Assembly (NCBI RefSeq): GCF_013114825.1
Contig: NZ_JAAVLX010000006.1
Location: 310,001-374,000 of the forward strand
Length of the DNA: 64,000 nt
Direction of reading: 5' to 3'
Source of the DNA: Bradyrhizobium australiense
GTDB taxonomy: Bacteria; Pseudomonadota; Alphaproteobacteria; Rhizobiales; Xanthobacteraceae
The translations under genes and the position numbers were made by a program. The notes beneath the pieces are model-generated. The model saw nothing but the letters and a program-made list of their open reading frames with translations, ran no database searches and was not told the DNA's origin. This document shows, in pieces, positions 62,009 through 64,000 of this stretch; the first letter of the stretch is position 1; every line of letters begins with the position of its first letter.

Positions 62009-63223
62009 TCACTTCACCAATGAGCAGCCGCCGTCTGCGAGCGGGCGGAAGGCCTGGTCGGCGGGAATGGTCGAGACCAGCTTGTAGTAGTCGTACGGAT
62101 GTTTCGATTCTTCCGGCTTCTTCACCTCGAACAAATACATCGGGTGGATGACGCGGCCGTCCTGGCGGATGGTGACGTCGCCGAACAGCTTGTCCTTGCC
62201 CTTGAACTTCTTCATCTCGGGCACAGCATCCTTGGCATGGTCACTGCCGGTCGCAGCCACCGCGTTGAGATAGGCGAGCGTCGAGGCATAGACGCCGGCC
62301 TGGTTACCGCTCGGCATCTTGCCGTTCACGCCCGGCCGCGCGGCAAAGCGCTTGGCAAAGGCGCGGGTGTTTTCATCCATGTCCCAATAGAAGGCTTCGA
62401 ACAGTTGCAGGCCCTGGCCTGCTTTCAGCCCCATGCCGTGGACGTCGTTGATGAACAGCAGGAATGCCACCATCGTCTGCCCGCTTTGCTGAAGACCGAA
62501 CTCGGCCGCCTGCTTCACCGCGTTGACTGTGTCGCCGCCGGCATTGGCAAGCCCGATCACCTTGGCTTTGGAGTTCTGCGCCTGCAGCAATAACGAAGCA
62601 AAATCCGCCGTGTTGAGCGGATGCTTGGCCGAGCCCAGCACCTTGCCGCCGTGTTTTTCGATGTAGTTGGTGGCTTCGGCCTCGATGCCCTGGCCGAGGG
62701 CAAAATTCACCGTGATGAAGTACCATTCCTTGCCGCCCCGCGCCATCATCGCCGCCGCGGTGGAATTGCCGGTGGCCCAGGCGTCATTGACCCACTGGAT
62801 CGTGTTGGGCGAGCAGGCCTTGCCCGTCAGGTCTGAGGTCGCAGTCGACGACGCAAGAAACGTCATACGGCTATCACGCAGCAGCGAATTGATGGTGAGG
62901 CCGACCGCCGAATTCGGCACATCGACCACGGCATCGACGCCGTCGATATCGAGCCATTTGCGCACGATCGCCGAACCGACGTCAGCCTTGTTCTGATGGT
63001 CGGCGTAGACGATCTCGACCTTGATGTTCTTGCCGCCGCCGTTGAAATCCTCCGCCGCCATGCGCGCGGCTTCCACCGAGCCCATGCCGTTGGTGTCCTG
63101 GAAGATGCCGGAAATGTCGTTGAGCACGCCGATGCGCACGACATTGTCGGAAATTTCCGCGCGCGCCGAGCATGACATCGCGCAAGACAAGACGAGCGTC
63201 AATCCGAACCTGAAACCCCTCAT
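62009..63223 (-). CDS. ABC transporter substrate-binding protein (type I, aromatic/branched-chain type)
   Basis: 404 residues from ATG 63223 (MRGFRFGLTLVLSCAMSCSARA, signal peptide). Type I binding fold: VVRIGVLNDISGIFQDTNGMG, VEIVYADHQNKADVG, GVDAVVDVPNSAVGL. No permease follows in the window. Located directly after the ferredoxin gene, so a para-substituted benzoate or released aromatic acid is a plausible ligand. Confidence 0.91.
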   Translation of the reverse strand: MRGFRFGLTLVLSCAMSCSARAEISDNVVRIGVLNDISGIFQDTNGMGSVEAARMAAEDFNGGGKNIKVEIVYADHQNKADVGSAIVRKWLDIDGVDAVVDVPNSAVGLTINSLLRDSRMTFLASSTATSDLTGKACSPNTIQWVNDAWATGNSTAAAMMARGGKEWYFITVNFALGQGIEAEATNYIEKHGGKVLGSAKHPLNTADFASLLLQAQNSKAKVIGLANAGGDTVNAVKQAAEFGLQQSGQTMVAFLLFINDVHGMGLKAGQGLQLFEAFYWDMDENTRAFAKRFAARPGVNGKMPSGNQAGVYASTLAYLNAVAATGSDHAKDAVPEMKKFKGKDKLFGDVTIRQDGRVIHPMYLFEVKKPEESKHPYDYYKLVSTIPADQAFRPLADGGCSLVK

Positions 63224-63311
63224 CGTTCTCTCCCTTCCAATATTTGATTTTGATCGTTCCCGGACTTCGCCGGGTTTGATTTCGTGCAGGCGATACCCGC
63301 CGGCCACGCGA

Positions 63312-63635
63312 TCACAACTGCCGGTCCGGCAGATTGAGGATCAGCCCATCGAGATCGGCGGCGAGGTTGATCTGGCAGGACAGGCGGCTGTTGGCCCGCC
63401 GTTCGGCGGCGGCGCCATCCAGTAGCGCGTCCTCGTCGTCGCCCATGGCCGGCGGGCGGGCGAGCCAGCCCTCGTCGACATAGACATGGCAGGTGGCGCA
63501 CATCGCGTTGCCGCCGCATTCCGCCAAGATTCCACTGACGTCGTGACGCGTCGCGGTCTGCATCGCGCTTTCGCCGTCGCTGGCGTCGATGCGTTGCGCA
63601 CGGCCGTCAGGGTGAACAAACGTGATGTTCGGCAT
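63312..63635 (-). CDS. [2Fe-2S] ferredoxin, putidaredoxin/Pux type
   Basis: 107 residues. Cluster ligands Cys40, Cys46, Cys49 (AECGGNAMCATC) and Cys87 (RLSCQIN) in the C-x5-C-x2-C spacing of adrenodoxin/putidaredoxin-type ferredoxins. It starts 10 nt after the P450 stop and should supply electrons to that P450, as Pux does for CYP199 enzymes in Rhodopseudomonas. Confidence 0.93.
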   Translation of the reverse strand: MPNITFVHPDGRAQRIDASDGESAMQTATRHDVSGILAECGGNAMCATCHVYVDEGWLARPPAMGDDEDALLDGAAAERRANSRLSCQINLAADLDGLILNLPDRQL

Positions 63636-63645
63636 AGGCGGTCCG

Positions 63646-64000
63646 TCAGGCCGGAGAAATGGTGATGGGGAGGCTTTCGAGACCGCGCAGCGTGTTGTTG
63701 TAGCGGCGCTTCACCGGACCGGTGATCTCGATGCTGGCAACCTTGCGGGCGATTGCCGCCAGCATCACCTCGCCTTCGACGCGCGCGAGAAGCTGCCCGA
63801 CGCACATGTGAATGCCCGAGCCAAAGCCGACATGGCCCGAAGTGCGGCGGGTCACGTCGTAGCGATCAGGATTTTCCCAGCGCCGCGGATCGCGGTTGGC
63901 GGCGCCGAGGAACATCAGAACCTTTTCGCCTTCGCCGATGCGATGGCCTGCGAGTTCGACCTCTCGCGTCGTGGTGCGGAAGAAGGTCTGCACCGGGCTT
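63646..64000 (-). CDS. Cytochrome P450, CYP199-like (5' part outside window)
   Basis: Only the C-terminal 117 residues are inside the window; the frame remains open to the right edge. The heme-binding loop GFGSGIHMCVG contains the Cys ligand. Flanking SPVQTFFRTTTREVELAG and LMFLGAANRDPRRWENPDRYD, and the end RGLESLPITISPA, resemble CYP199A enzymes, which oxidise para-substituted benzoates including 4-methoxybenzoate. Subfamily assignment is by memory of the family. Confidence 0.9.
   Translation of the reverse strand, partial: SPVQTFFRTTTREVELAGHRIGEGEKVLMFLGAANRDPRRWENPDRYDVTRRTSGHVGFGSGIHMCVGQLLARVEGEVMLAAIARKVASIEITGPVKRRYNNTLRGLESLPITISPA

Overview
The window looks like a chromosomal segment of a Bradyrhizobium-type alphaproteobacterium (Nitrobacteraceae). 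Supporting this are high GC content, a SAM-II riboswitch, GcrA with a cluster of GANTC sites, a box-type benzoyl-CoA pathway, a CYP199-like P450 with its ferredoxin, and many short palindromic intergenic repeats of the kind that litter Bradyrhizobium genomes. Species-level assignment is inference. No CRISPR array, insertion sequence, prophage or rRNA was seen. One tRNA, Gly(CCC), is present.

Layout. 1-13 kb: a chemotaxis receptor cut by the left edge, tRNA-Gly, an ogt/AraC/VOC/SRPBCC run, a MATE exporter, a sorbosone-dehydrogenase-like lipoprotein, and a four-gene cassette (acyltransferase, ABC permease, ABC ATPase, esterase). 13-21 kb: dCTP deaminase; metZ behind a SAM-II riboswitch with an attenuator; an opgC operon with two SGNH hydrolases; apaG; then about 0.9 kb of stacked repeats. 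20-27 kb: hslO, argF, argD, gcrA, and a LysR/Bug-receptor/intradiol-dioxygenase locus in which the dioxygenase carries an in-frame stop. 27-34 kb: the phosphate regulon (phoR, pstSCAB, phoU, phoB) with a clear Pho box before pstS. 34-39 kb: envelope genes (flippase-like membrane protein, OmpA-like protein, polysaccharide deacetylase) and an SDR enzyme.

39-64 kb is mostly aromatic catabolism. It holds boxB, boxC, an alpha/beta hydrolase and benzoate-CoA ligase with divergent boxR. It then has an IclR regulator divergent from a Rieske oxygenase and a glutamine-synthetase-like enzyme, convergent with a complete branched-chain-amino-acid-type ABC transporter. An ECF sigma factor with a small ABM-fold partner, an NDH-2-like flavoprotein, a tannase/feruloyl esterase, a second ABC receptor, a [2Fe-2S] ferredoxin and a P450 cut by the right edge follow.

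How the genes may work together. Benzoate would be imported, ligated to CoA, epoxidised by BoxB and ring-opened by BoxC under control of BoxR. The P450/ferredoxin pair would dealkylate or hydroxylate para-substituted benzoates. The IclR/Rieske/GS-like set is the best candidate for a less described route, possibly gamma-glutamylation of an aromatic amine followed by ring oxygenation. A perfect 12-bp palindrome is shared by the benzoate-ligase/boxR promoter region and the ABC receptor promoter region, which hints at shared control.
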